A DNA stretch of 64,000 bases from Hygrophila difformis (GCA_030278955.1 JAOANR010000003.1:48633175-48697174), one strand, 5' to 3'. Shown: positions 45,197 to 57,270, counted from the first letter of the stretch. Notes: generated by a model from the sequence alone, not told the origin. Made by a program: numbers and translations.

Positions 45197-45822
45197 TGTT
45201 AACCCAACAAAGTATATTTTGAAGCCCATCTAAGATTACCTAGCCCAATCCGGGAAAATATATCCGGAAGAGAGGACGCGTCTTCAGGTCAGTAAAAATA
45301 TATCCGGAGGCCCAGTCCGTGAAAATATATCCGGAAAAGGGAACGCACTTCCAAAAGGCCCAATCTATTTTTCTTGGCTCAAGCCAATTCAAGATATATC
45401 CGGATAATAACCAAGGGATTGTCAATCAAGTCATCCTCTCGCGTGCGCCGTGCCAACCTCTGTCACAGAAGTCGCCTTGTGCGCCGTATGCCGCCACACC
45501 CTGTCACAGAAGTCAAGCCTCCTCAGCCGCCGCGTGCCGCATGCGTCTCAACAGGAGGGTCAGGAGCCTCAGGCCTCCTCCTATAAAAGGAGGAAGGGAT
45601 GCACTCCAGAGGAATCACACAACACACCCCAAGAGGAATCCTTTAATTTTCCTATCTGCATTTCCATTTCTGCACTTTTTATTCTGCAAGTTCAATTTCT
45701 GCTTTTACTCTCCTGCAAATTTTCCATTCCTTTACAGCTTTGCTTAAATTCTTGTAATTCCCTTAGTAATCCTTGTAATCCTCTTCAAATATTTTTCAAT
45801 AAAAAATTCTCGGTTAAAAAAT
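45197..45822 (+). repeat. 5' LTR of Tat-lineage element D (boundaries approximate)
   Basis: Sequence upstream of D's primer-binding site with LTR features: TATAAAA at 45582-45588, a pyrimidine-rich leader, and AATAAA at 45798-45803 shortly before the end. The likely start is TGTTAACCC at 45197. The 3' LTR lies outside the window, so the ends cannot be confirmed by comparison. It contains four copies of AATATATCCGGA or a near variant (around 45257, 45295, 45327 and 45401). Confidence 0.6.
45582..45588 (+). promoter_or_regulatory. TATA box of element D LTR
   Basis: TATAAAA within CCTCCTATAAAAGGAGG, a 17-bp imperfect palindrome centred on the box. About 290 bp upstream of the gag ATG. Confidence 0.6.
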
Positions 45823-45840
45823 TGGCACGCCCAGTGGGAC
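45823..45840 (+). other. Primer-binding site of element D
   Basis: TGGCACGCCCAGTGGGAC starts right at the presumed LTR end. The TGGC...GTGGGAC form is common for Tat-type gypsy elements. The tRNA species is not assigned. Confidence 0.65.
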
Positions 45841-45872
45841 CCGAAGTGGAAACCATATCCGCTTGAAAGTGT

Positions 45873-47633
45873 ATGCAACTCAGATCCGGACGAGTAGTAA
45901 GGGATTTAACACAAAGATTTGGAGAAATGTCACTACACGAAGAAACTCCAGTAAGAACACCGTCTGAGAACGTCGATGATACGGCGACTACCTCTCAACC
46001 ACCGCAAGGGATAATGCAAGTCCCAACTTTTTCGGAACAAATACGGCTATCGATGAATGAATCGATGGCTGAATTCATGCCTTTACTGACAAGGCACCTT
46101 ATGGACGTATTGCGGCCTGCCATGGCCGATCAAACTGACAGGATATGTGGATCCCTGCGTACTCCACAAGAGGGATATATCCCTGGCATGAATATGTCAC
46201 CAAGCGTTACAGGACCGTATGGCGGTCTACAAAAGACTTGGGGGACTGGCCAGCCATCACTATCTGAGTTTGGAGCACCACCTCCTATGATGTATGCTCC
46301 ATCAGGATACTTAATGGCATCTGTTCCGCCATTTGGAGTGGCGGCTCCCATCCCAGCCGCCATGCATAATACAGGAGGAGGACACATGCAACCTCAAGTC
46401 ACCAATATACCTTTGGTGGCCCACATGCCTCAGGCCGCCCATCAGGCCGCCTCCCCAGTGCCTCAGGCCGCCCATCAGGCGGCCTCCCCATTGCATCAGG
46501 CCTCCTATCAGGCGGCCTCCCCATTGCAGGCCTCCTATCAGGCGGCCTCCCCATTGCATCAGGCCTCCTATCAGGCGGCCTCCCCATTGCCTCAGGCCAT
46601 CCATCATCAGGCCACCTCCTCATTGCATCAGGCCGCCCAGCATCAGGCCAGTCCACACTTGGCCACCCAGCAACAGGCCAGTCCACACTTGGTCGCCCAG
46701 TATCAGGCCTCCAGTTCACATCAGGCCGCCCTGCAACCTCAGGCCGCCAACCCATACCCGGCCGCCAACATAAGTCGTCTGGCCACCAACATGAGTCATC
46801 CGGCCGCCAACTTGGCCTCGGCCGCCAACATGACTCAGGCCGCCATACCTCAGGCCGCCAACATGCCTCATCCGGCCGCCAACTTGGTCTCGACCGCCAC
46901 CATGGTCCAGGCCGCCATGCCTCAGGCCGCCATGGCTCATCCAGCCGCCATATATCAACAAGCTGCCATGCCTCCTGCACAGGCGCCTGTAGTGTCGCCC
47001 GAGTTGTTAGCAGATATGATGCAACAACATTTCGGCATTCAATTAAGGCCGATGGAACGGCCCACCTATAGGAAACCATACCCGGATTGGGTAGACACCA
47101 TGCAGCCTTACCCTAAAGGCTTCAAAATGCCCGAGTTCACCACGTTCTCGGGAGACGACGGCAAATCAACCGTAGAACACGTGGGCAGGTTTACTGCTCA
47201 GTGTGGGGAAGCAGCGGCCAACGACTGGCTGAAGTTAAGATTGTTCAGTTCCTCTTTGACTGGACCCACATTTGTCTGGTTTGCATCCTTGCGGCCAAAT
47301 TCAATTCAAAATTGGGCCGATCTCGAGCGGGCATTTCACGACAGATTTTATACACCTCTGTCGCAGGTTAGTCTTGCAGATCTCACTAACACCAAACAAT
47401 TTGCCGATGAGACGGCAAGCTCTTTTATTAATAGATTACAACGCATTAAAGGCCGATGTACTATAGCAATACCCGATAAAGAAATAGCCAATATAGCAGT
47501 GGCTAATATGCTACCGAAATTGAGAGAACATTTAATTGTGCAGGATGCAACTGACCTTGCCCAGCTGGCCGAGAGAGCGGCCCGTGTGGAAAAATTCCTG
47601 AGGGAGCAGGAAGAGAGGCGTCCTATGCGTTGA
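45873..47633 (+). pseudogene. Element D gag with Ala/Gln/His repeat region
   Basis: 586 codons from ATG 45873 (MQLRSGRVVRDLTQRFG). Residues about 175-370 are a low-complexity region built from QAASPLHQASYQ-type and QAANMxHPAAN-type repeats. The retrotransposon gag domain follows (YPKGFKMPEFTTFSGDDGKSTVEHVGRF, WLKLRLFSSSLTGPTFVWFASL, FHDRFYTP). It ends with an Arg/Glu-rich helix (AARVEKFLREQEERRPMR). The TGA at 47631-47633 is in the same frame as the downstream protease reading, so gag-pol was probably one frame and the stop a later change (for example CGA to TGA). A true gag terminus cannot be excluded. Confidence 0.85.
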
Positions 47634-50366
47634 GTCCATTTCGAAGAAATAAAACTCAGTGATGATGAGGACGAACCTGTAGAGGTGGCTGTTGCTGAGC
47701 TAGTTCAGACAGCCAAACCACATACATGTACGGCTCTCAAGCCGCCAAAACAAAGAGAGGCTAAGTATAAGCCTGAAGAAGACCTTTTTGACATGGGCAA
47801 AGCGGACCAAGTGTTCGATGCCCTACTCAAAGATGGTGTGATCAAGTTGCCTGAAGGGCAAAAATTACCAGCGGCCGAGGAAATTCGAGGCCGAGCATTT
47901 TGTAAGTGGCATAATTCGTATACTCATAGCATTACTAAATGCAGGAGTTTTAGAGCGGCCATACAGAACAAAATAAAAGAAGGTCGTTTGAAAATTGCAG
48001 GTATGAAAGTGGATTTAGATCCATTCCCTCAATTGCCAATTGGTGTTTCTGGACTCATCCCAAATCCAGAAGATGGTGGCTCCAGTAGCCAGAATGATAG
48101 AGGAAAGGAACACATTGAAATTGAAGAAGAGGATGTGGACTTGTTATCTGATGAGTCCGATCATGAAAGAAAAGAGTTGTGCAGTAAACAACCAAAGTTT
48201 AAAAGCATGTCGAAGGAGGACTTCAAGAAGGTCCTGAAAGCTGAAGAAAGAGAGCACCACAAGAAGAAGAACCCTCCTTTGAGGGTTGAGATCTCTAAAC
48301 AGGCGGTAGAGATCCATGAAAATGGGAAACACCAACCTATTGCTCGTGATTATAGGCATGGTGTACAGGTGGTTCCAACCTTGATGAGGCGACCAGAACA
48401 TCCAGTTGAGACTGAAAGGTGGATGAAGAATAGGGCTCAGAACAAAGCCGCTCAAAAGGAGTCGCCACCCATGACTAGGAGTCAGTTTAGACGGGCTCAA
48501 AGACGATATGCCGAGGAAATGCGGCAGTGGGAGGCACAAATCCATAAGTTGGAATCTTCCAGGCCTCGGAAGCCGGTGCAACCAACTTATTTCAAAGGAG
48601 AGACATCCCAGCAGCGGAGACCCCTTCACGAGAAGGCACACAGTAGGACGGTGTCAAGGGAACCTGATTCACCCATACCACCTCGTGAAGAAAGATTTTA
48701 TGAGGCCTCAAGAAGACCACCTCAGGCGCCATCACCTTCCACTAGGGAACCAATACGGGAGAGGTTGCAGCAGCCGTTTTCCTCCACCAGGAGGCCAGTG
48801 AGGGAAAGGTTACAACCACCATCACCTTCTACCACTAAGAGGCCAGTACGAGAAAGGCTGCAGTGGGTAGAACGAAAGCCTCAGCCGTCATCATCACCAA
48901 GGCCTAAAGTAACCAAAGCTGGACTTCCTCAGACTAACATTTCATCATCAGCTTCTAATGACAAAGGAAAAGCGGTCGCCACAACCGAATCTGATGAAGG
49001 AGAAAACAAGGTCAAGTCTGCGGGACAGAAGTTCATTGAGGAGCTGGACAAAATGGACATGACTCCTTCAAACATGGCTATGGCTAGTGTACTGATGAAA
49101 TACATGGCGTATTTGGCGGCTCATGAAGCCGGTGAATTTGGAAGTGAACCACACAGTTTTGAAGGATTCACGGCCTATTGCAAAACTGTAGAAACCCAGA
49201 AGAAGTCACAGACACAAGTTGAAACGAAATCAACTAGTGAAGCACTTCAAGCGACCAATGAGGCATCACAAGTGAATTTTGGTGCTATTACACCTACAGA
49301 GGTGGAGGCCGCTGTGGAGGCCAATCTCGATAAGCCGAAAGTTGGGATTAGCGCCCTAGGCATCATGACCGATGAATATGGCACGATGGATGACATGAAT
49401 ATTGACGAAGGGTATGAAGATGATATGTGGGGTAATGTGAACCTCAATATTGATGAGGAGCCTCATGTTGAATTAGACGGCATGGATCTTGAAGATGAGG
49501 TTTTTTGGAAGAATTTGGACAAAGAACTTAAAGAAGCTGACGATAGGAAAGAATGGTCAAATGATCCCTCCGTGCCTATACGGGTCTTTGGATTGGTGGC
49601 CGATGAAGAGATAAGCGATACCGAATCCGAGATATGGGATGAGGAAGAGCCATCGTTCGCAAGGCTTATCGAAAGAATGGATGAAATGATAGCCGAATTG
49701 TCCCATCCAACCAGGGATGCACCTCCCACGCAAGAACTTGGCGGCCGACATGATGCTTCAAAGGCTGTGGCACAGTTTGCCAAACCCGAAGTTGCCCAGA
49801 CAAGGCAATTGAAACCCTTGTACGTTAAGGCTCACATCGATGGGCGTCCTGTAAACAGAGTATTTGTTGATAATGGAGCAGCAGCCAATGTGATGCCGAT
49901 GTCAACTTTGAGGAAGATAGGAAAGAGTGAAAAGGATCTGATCCCTACCAGGGTCAGAATGTGCAGCTTTGTAGGAGAAGCAACACAACCTGCCGGATTC
50001 ATAACGGCGGACGTCACTATTGGATCCAAGACCATCAAAGTGGCCTTCTTTGTGGTAAAATCTAAGACGTGTTACTCAGCATTGCTTGGGCGCGACTGGA
50101 TTCACATGGCGCAGTGTGTGCCATCCACCCTCCACCAACAGTTGTTAATTTGGGATGGTGACCAGATAGAATTGGTGGAGGCAGATCCTCAACCCTTTAC
50201 AGGACCGGACGCCAACAATGATGAGGCGATCTTCTACTTAGAAAACATCCAACCTGCATCAGCCTTAATTGGTATGAACATGGATCTGGAATCCATTGAT
50301 TTCACAACAAGCGGCTTCAAGTTACGTTCTGCAGATAGCCGACATGAAGCATCATGCTCTGCATGA
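47634..50366 (+). pseudogene. Element D linker and aspartic protease
   Basis: Continues gag's frame after the TGA. A zinc-knuckle-like FCKWHNSYTHSITKCRSFRAAI follows the pattern of Tat elements. Then comes a long, charged, Pro/Arg-rich linker (about residues 230-420, repeats of RRPVRERLQPPSPST type) and a second acidic linker. The protease has FVDNGAAANVMP (Asp codon about 49869) and ALLGRDWIHMAQ. The frame ends at a TGA (50364-50366); a one-base shift restores reading (MTNSYDIYKDLLQRL...) up to the point where element C is inserted at 50529. Confidence 0.85.
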
Positions 50367-50528
50367 CGAACAGCTACGACATTTATAAAGACTTGTTGCA
50401 GCGGCTCGCCAACACTGAAATAATGATGGGTGCCGAAATCAAGTCCAAAAACCCAACTGACATTCGGCCATCTGAGTGGCCATCTCCCATAAAGCGGACG
50501 TTGCCTAGTCCGGAAGCCAATGAACCAC

Positions 50529-52581
50529 TGATGAGTGATTTTCACCACTCATATTTTACCACAAGCGGATGGTAGTCATCAAGTAATAAAAACCGGTGAA
50601 TACCGGGTCGAACCCAAGGGAATTCAGAATATTATTTCATTCTGGAGAAAACTTAGTCATTTTAAGTTCATTAATAATATATATTATATTTTGAAAAGAG
50701 TTTGTTTAATTCTAATGATGATCAAATTAAACTGATAGCAATAAAAATAAATATAAAGCAGATAAAAATTTAATATAATAAAAAATAAAAATAAGATATA
50801 TGCTTGTAATGATTTAGAACATGCAATCTTTATATAAAAGTGAAATTGCATAATGATTTAGCATTTCCCAATGTCTAAAAAGATCAATTTCAGCATAATA
50901 AATGATTTTATAAAGATTAAATATATGCCAATTTCCTAATTTTCATAATTTGTAAAAACAGACTTCATGGAAGCTGATTAAATTATCTAACATTCTGCAA
51001 TCATCAGTCTAGGCATAAATTTGAGTCTTTCCCAAGCATACAAATTTTCCTATTGTGATTAAACGACACATTTCATTTCCCAAATCAGCGTGTACATGCC
51101 AAAATCTATTTTAATATGATTTATTCCCAAGACCGGTACTAAAATCTAATTTCCACTTTTTATCTCCCGATTTAGCAAAGCAGAAATCAAACAGATTAGA
51201 TTCTAACATTTAATTATGCAGAATAGTGTAAATAATCTAACAATTATGGTAAAATATTGATAAAACATGGTAAAGTGGATTTTAATACTAAATTTAGAAT
51301 GTAGACAGATTAGGATATTGCCAGATTACTGTGAATGGAAAAATAGAAAAGATCGATCAATTCTGAATTGCAGATTAATGACATAGACATCAGATTAAAG
51401 AGAATACAGAACTATCGATCCATTTTATGCAGTAGAACAATAATCCTAATTCAAATTCTAACATCATTGCAGATTAATCCAGATTACACAGATAAACATC
51501 GACATTTATTATACTTCCATAAAAAACATAGATTCGTACTTCAAAAGTGATTTTGAACTCCCGTTCTAGAATACTTTTAACACGAACAACATAGAAATCC
51601 ATTTACAAACATGAAAACAGTAGGAAATCATGTCTAAAAGCAAATCCTAAACATTACAAAGCGAGAAAAAGAAAGACAACACCTAGAATGCGAAGAACGC
51701 AGTCAGAGAAGACGCTCCGATCACTTTCTCCGGCATGGTTTGGTGTTTTCGATCTTCTTCTCCAAAGTTGCAGAGTCCTCCTGAGAGTTTTTGGTCGAAT
51801 TATGAGTCTGGCCGACGAAAATGAGGAAGAAACGGGCTTTAAAACCGTGTTCGGGAGGTTAGAAAACCTCCAAACCGCGACTGTGGCGCCCAAAACGGCG
51901 CTCGGAAGGGGTTTTAGGCGCCACCAAGAAGAGTCGGCGCATCCTGACGATTTTCCATAATTTTCAGCAAATGGCGCATAAAACGGCGCTCCAAGGTGGT
52001 TTTAGGCGCCGCCAAGAAGAAACGGTGCATTCTGACAATTTCCTAAAATTTACCCTGCGGTGCAAAAAGTGGCGCTGAAAGGTGTTTTTATGCTCCGCCA
52101 AGAAGGTGCGGTGCATTCTGAAGCTTTTTCACCTCTGAAATTTTTCTAAGTGTTGAAGCGGTGCCTGATGCGGTGCTCAGAAGGCAGTTTAGGCTCCGCC
52201 ATGCTTGTGCGGTGCATTCTGGGAAGATTTCAACTTTTTTTTTTCTTTTTTTTCTTTTTTTTCTTTTCTTAAGTCTGAATCTTGGCACATATCACATTAG
52301 ATATTCCTTTTTTCCAAAATAAAGCTTCCGAACATCGCTCTTCATCATTTAAATGCCTGAAACAACATTGCAATGCATTAGGTTTGCCAAAGTCTTATTA
52401 AAAACACATAAAAACATGGTAAATTTAACATAAATAAGCCAAATCTAACCATGATCACTTGAAAAATAAAAACACATGAACTACACCTAAAAGTGCAATG
52501 AATTAAGGTAAAATGCACTCATTTTGGACATATTTTGATACAATTCAAGCTTGTATAAGTGTGGTTTCACAGGGTGCATCA
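50529..52581 (-). repeat. 3' LTR of element C
   Basis: Left LTR, nearly identical to 57277-59331. It contains a four-unit GGCGCC-type array (51884-52220), a poly-T/CT tract (52232-52270) on its right side and a TATATAAA-like box near 50830. Small ORFs in it are also present in the other LTR and show no domain. Confidence 0.95.
51884..52220. repeat. GGCGCC/CGGTGC repeat array, left C LTR
   Basis: Four units starting near 51884, 51972, 52056 and 52156 (spacing 84-100 bp). Each has two arms of the TGGCGC / CGGCGCT (or CGGTGC) type, followed by inverse arms in TTTTAGGCGCCGCCAAGAAG and a CGGTGCATTCTGA tail. The layout resembles the ACGACGCT arrays in element B though the bases differ. Mirrored at 58632-58970. 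Confidence 0.85.
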
Positions 52582-52620
52582 ACATCCTCACACTTAAATA
52601 TTGCTCGTCCCTTGAGCAAT
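52582..52620 (-). other. 3' polypurine tract and hairpin of element C
   Basis: On the minus strand AAGTGTGAGGATGT abuts the 3' LTR. The neighbouring ATTGCTC...GAGCAAT (52600-52620) is a short inverted repeat. It matches the arrangement next to B's 3' LTR. Confidence 0.65.
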
Positions 52621-54027
52621 GAAGTCAATTAACACATCAACATGTCAATCAAGATAATAAAGATGAAGTCTCTACAGTTCTGCCAAATCATAGATTTCAA
52701 CAACGCAATGAGCTAAAAGGGTTCAAAGGTTTAATGTGCTAGAACAAGGTAAATTGTCATGCATCAGTTGTCAAAACCAGATATCCAAAACACTTACAGT
52801 ACAAAAAGTAGATTAATTACACATAGCAACTCGAAATGGGAGAGTGAATAATGTAAATATGCTTTTCTATTCCTGTCTTCAAATTTGCTCAATTAATGAC
52901 TCGGTTTCACAATTATTCTAGACACTTTGGCTGAGTTGTAGACGGTTGAATTCCAAAAGCTACTCATGTCTAAGAATACGTGCCAGTCATATAGCCAAGA
53001 GTTTATAAATATTATGTTTAATACCCCTTTATTTCAGATTTTTTTTTTTTTGCTCTTGCATTTTTTTTCATTTATTTTTGCAAGATTTAATCTAATGTTT
53101 TTTTTAAATATATATGGGTTTTACTCTGACTTTATTTATAATTAAGCATTTAAGGAGACATGGAACGAGCATATTCTTATATAAATAATGATGACTCTCC
53201 ACAGGACAAGTAAACCAGTCTAATTAATCAAAAAACTTTCTGCAAAGTAAATAGAATTGTCACCAAAGTTTGAACAACTAGCATGACAATTTAACAAAGT
53301 CTAGGACTTTAAACTAAGAATCATAATGCTCATTAAGTTGTAAAATCGGATCTAAGCAGAACAGTTAGACTTATTCAGATTTATCTTAAGATTGGCTGTG
53401 ATGTGGTAATTCAAATAATAGCACACTGTGAAAACACAATTTAATCTAACATATTCAACATATCCAAACTAAAGCATTTACCATATTTATTCTAAATATA
53501 AAGAAATATTAAAAACTTAACTAAGCTCTTATCCATTTATTCCCATGCAATTTAGTAAACATAAAACATGAAAAGATCACACCTGGAATGTTTAGGGCTT
53601 TGAATTTCACTTCATCATCACGGCTGTCATCTTGCTCCTTTGTTGGCATATCCTGCTTCTAATATGTTTATATAGAAATCACTCAAGCAAATATGATTGT
53701 TAGTGCATATGGGAATTCCAAAGTAATCAGAATCATAAAACACCATCCATAACTCAAATTATAACATTTTACAGCAATTTCCAACAACTTTAATAAGTAT
53801 GGACAGATTTGATAGATAATAAATTTCAGAATTCACCAAAAGCAAAACATCATAAGTTCTAGAGCAAAATTTACAGCAAAATGCCAACAACTATAGCAAA
53901 ATATACCCTCATTCTTTATGATAACTCAACCCTGTATAATGTGTTAAATAAATGGTTTATACATTGAATAACTAAATGGACCTGTTGATGAAGAATTTTG
54001 AAAATGTGATCATAATAGAAGCTCCTC

Positions 54028-54068
54028 CATCCTCACACTTAAACTGAACTACCAGTTTAGTTTAAGTG
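54028..54068 (-). repeat. Internal purine tract with hairpin, element C copy 2
   Basis: CCATCCTCACACTTAAACTG followed by the inverse CAGTTTAGTTTAAGTG gives a stem of about 14 bp. The purine motif AAGTGTGAGGATGG is on the minus strand. Confidence 0.65.
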
Positions 54069-54609
54069 CATAATGGAAGATTTAAAATATGGGATTAAAA
54101 CTTTTTAATTTCAAAAATAAGAATATAGCATGCATTTAAAAAGTTAGACTGAATTAGATCATACTTTTTTAAATAGATAAAAATTTTCAGCTTTTTTTTA
54201 ATATGATCGATACATCATAATTTATTGATTTTAATACCTGCATTGTGTAAAATCATAAAGATTCGACACTTCAACAACATTAATCCCGCTTCTTTCATCA
54301 ATTATCATGGTTATTTACTTTCCTTTTACAAATCAATAGCTCACAACATTCCAGTTTAACATGATTCAAGTAAGAGCTATTTTATTAGAATTAAAAACAT
54401 GCATAAACATAACTTAAACATAAATATAAACTTAACCACATGCTTACCATATTCACTATAAATAAAACACCTAAGTAGTGCATAGCAGAGCAAACCAATA
54501 TTCATAGCAAAACCATCCAACTAAGTAACAAAGGTATTTCTTATACATTATTTGTGGAACCTGGTTACACAAAAACTTCGGGTTGGTGTTAAATATATGC
54601 ATTGCTCTC

Positions 54610-54655
54610 CATCCTCACACTTAAGTTTAAACCAAAAGTTTAACTTAAGTGCAAT
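54610..54655 (-). repeat. Internal purine tract with hairpin, element C copy 3
   Basis: CATCCTCACACTTAAGTTTA followed by the inverse AAGTTTAACTTAAGTG. The flanking ATTGC (54601) and GCAAT (54651) extend the symmetry. Confidence 0.65.
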
Positions 54656-56913
54656 ATATAAAGCAAACATATACCAACCTAGAATATGGGATCTAAACAA
54701 CACCAATATATTTTATTTTAAAAGTTATAAGTTCTAAGTCTCTTATAAATTTAAGAAAATCACCTTTTAGAACTTAAAACTTATTATTAAAAAGAACACA
54801 ATTTTAAGTTATAACAACTCCCTTTTTTTTAAAAAAAATCTCAGATTTAATGCTTGAAGCTAACCAAATTAGCAAACTATTTCTTATTAATGATTCGAAT
54901 TAATGATCAAGAACTTTTAGTTTATTGTTTTAAATATCATAAGTTTGCCTTTTTAGCTAAAAATTGATAGGATGAGTTTTTATAATAAAAATGTTTCTTT
55001 TTCATGAATTAGGAAAACATGAAGTTTCAAGCTTTAATGTTACCAAAATTTATTAATGTATATTAAAACAGCATGCTTAAAATATTCAAAGATCAACTTA
55101 AAAGATTAAACATGTTATTCTAACACATTTTTATAAGAAAATTTCAGATTTTAGATACTGTAATACCATTTTCCAAAGAGCTGTAATCTGAAATTTTACA
55201 AACACTCTATAAATTTTAGCATAGGGCTTGAAAATATGTTCTAACACTCATATTGTGCATTTTAAACAAGGATTTATACACTTAAACCAATTTTTATCCC
55301 ACATTCTATATAACCCAAAATTTAATTAACAACACAAATACTAACAATAACACATACCAAATCACAAAATTGGACGGATTATTGAACTAGGATAGCTATA
55401 CTTACCCCAAATTGAAGCTTTGAAGCACTTTAACAAGAAATCCCCAAATTTGAGAAGCTAGGGTTCTTGAGCTTCAATTTCAGCTTCAATTATCGAGTAC
55501 ATTTCAGCTTCTACTTTCACCACATAACAGGCACTACTTAATTATTAAATTAGAAATATGGTGGGGCATATTTTATTAACAAAATTAAAGACCTAAACAA
55601 TTAAGCATAACGTGACATATAAAATCGAAATAAAAACATGCATAAACCATAAATATGATAATAAAGACAAACAAAAACAGATTATTATTATTTTTATTTT
55701 TATTATTATTATTATTTTTATTTTTATTTTATTATTATTATTATTTTTTAAACTGTGGTGGACAGGAAATTGAGGATGATGACTGCGGTTGTGAGATTCA
55801 ATAGAGAGAGGACTGTGAAAGATAGAACAGGAGGGAGATGACTATTTTATTTTATTATTATTTTCTTTTATTTTTATTATTTTATTTATTTATTTATTAT
55901 TATTTTTTAAGGTTTACATTAAATGGGTAGGTTTTTAAGCCCAATTAGAAGATCTATGATTAAATTTGAGCTAAATGGAGATGAATTAGAATGGACTTTC
56001 GTAAAAATTCAAGTTTGGCACAAACCCAACAATTTCATTTAATACTACATGTGGTGCTCAAACAAGTTTTTACGCATTATTAGTATGAATGAAACCCAAA
56101 ATGCCTTGTTTGTGCTACTTTCGGTGCTTAACTGAGTTTTTGAAAACCATTTACGAAGACTGGCATCTAAATTCAGTTTTGTGCAAATTTTGTAGCAAAA
56201 ATACATTGTGTGATTTGTTTAAATGAAACCTAATATTGCATCCATATTCTTATTCATCCGTTTAGTAAAACTACCCTAATTAGTTCTAGTCATCCCCTAT
56301 AAATATCTATGAAATTCTGTTCGTTTCATCAACCCCTCTATCAATTTATTTCAAGCCTTTTCTCCTATTTTATTTAAATCACCACAAAAATTCTTTCAAT
56401 TATTGATCACTCCAATTCTTATTTCGTCTCAGTTCAATTGCATAAGAATCATTTCAAATTACATATAATGAAAATCATGCAAGAACCATTTATATATATA
56501 TATATATTGCTTTTAGTTGTAAGTAAAACATATAAACTAAAATAAAAGAAAATCAAACATATTAAGCAAAAGACATAAATAACTATTGCTAAGCATGCAA
56601 AGGCAGTATGCGAATTCCCTTTCCTAATTAGCATTCAAAGACAAATGCATCATTTTCTAAATTAAAGCTCAAAATGGTGGGTGCACTTCCATGATCATGT
56701 CATTCATGAGTTATAAGGTCAAATTCCACATCTTTATACAACAGTTTAAATAAAGGCAATGCAATCATAAGAAAATTATTGATAAACATTCTAAAATATC
56801 CAACATTTCCTTTAAAAAAAACTCAGTAAAGTTGTAATGTTGTCAAGAGGTGGAATTTAATCTCAAACTTTAGCTCTAGCATCCGTTCTCAACACTTGAT
56901 GTAATGCAATTAA

Positions 56914-57219
56914 TTAAAAGTCATCTAATTTATTAAGAAATACATACCTCAAGTGTGTTGGTAATACCTTTAAATAACGTGTAGGTGGCTTTTCAATCGA
57001 AGCTTGCCATTTGAAATCCTCAATTATATATGTTGCATGCACCTCGCCGCCATCCTCACACTTATTCTCTGGCAAATCTTTCTCTTTGTTTGATGAGAAC
57101 TCAATATTCTTTCGTCTTTCACGATCACACACTGATTTAGCATGATGCCCTTGCATGACATAGAATAGCAAAAAGTTATAACAATATTTAAAAAGTAGAA
57201 ATAACATAAATATATTCAA
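56914..57219 (-). pseudogene. Element C gag-pol linker remnant
   Basis: The 3' part of this reading gives IIEDFKWQASIEKPPTRYLKVLPTHLRYVFLNKLDDF, matching the linker just upstream of RT in Athila elements (in B: LELKVLPEHLKYAFL). Nothing of gag, protease or RT remains on either side, so a large deletion joined this to the leader near the primer site. The first 40 or so residues are hydrophobic leader sequence without homology; the reading stops at 56914. Confidence 0.7.
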
Positions 57220-57252
57220 ATAAACTTAAAACAACATAATTTTCACAATAAT

Positions 57253-57270
57253 TCCCCGGCAACGGTGCCA
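57253..57270 (-). other. Primer-binding site of element C, tRNA-Asp type
   Basis: On the minus strand TGGCACCGTTGCCGGGGA, one base different from the Athila consensus, six bases from the 5' LTR. It shows that C reads on the minus strand and shares primer use with B. Confidence 0.88.

Larger units (their letters stand above)
52621..56913 (-). other. Element C interior, A/T-rich, no intact gene
   Basis: About 4.3 kb without gag, RT or integrase homology. It has two further purine-tract/hairpin modules (54028-54068 and 54610-54651), ATT/AT-rich microsatellite stretches (55680-55752, 55843-55910), and near 55388-55470 (minus) a stretch resembling a plant 5' leader (AACCCTAGCTTCTC, then GGGGTAAGTATAG like a splice donor). 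Possibly worn remains of a 3' region like that of element B. Confidence 0.5.

Noticed and set aside
46333..46773. 146-codon plus-strand ORF with RPPIRRPPH repeats.
   Set aside because: Alternative frame of the same gag repeats, without start context or domain.
46399..47079. 226-codon ORF on the minus strand across D gag, Trp/Arg-rich.
   Set aside because: It is the mirror of the repetitive Ala/Gln/His gag region; repeats without stops in one frame also stay open in antisense.
51688..51960. 90-codon ORF in both C LTRs (also 58436-58708).
   Set aside because: Present only as LTR sequence, overlapping the repeat array, without domain. It is open in both copies because they are nearly identical.
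57048..57064. A fifth internal purine-tract module in element C.
   Set aside because: The motif lies within the gag-pol linker reading and has no adjoining hairpin, so it may be a chance match.
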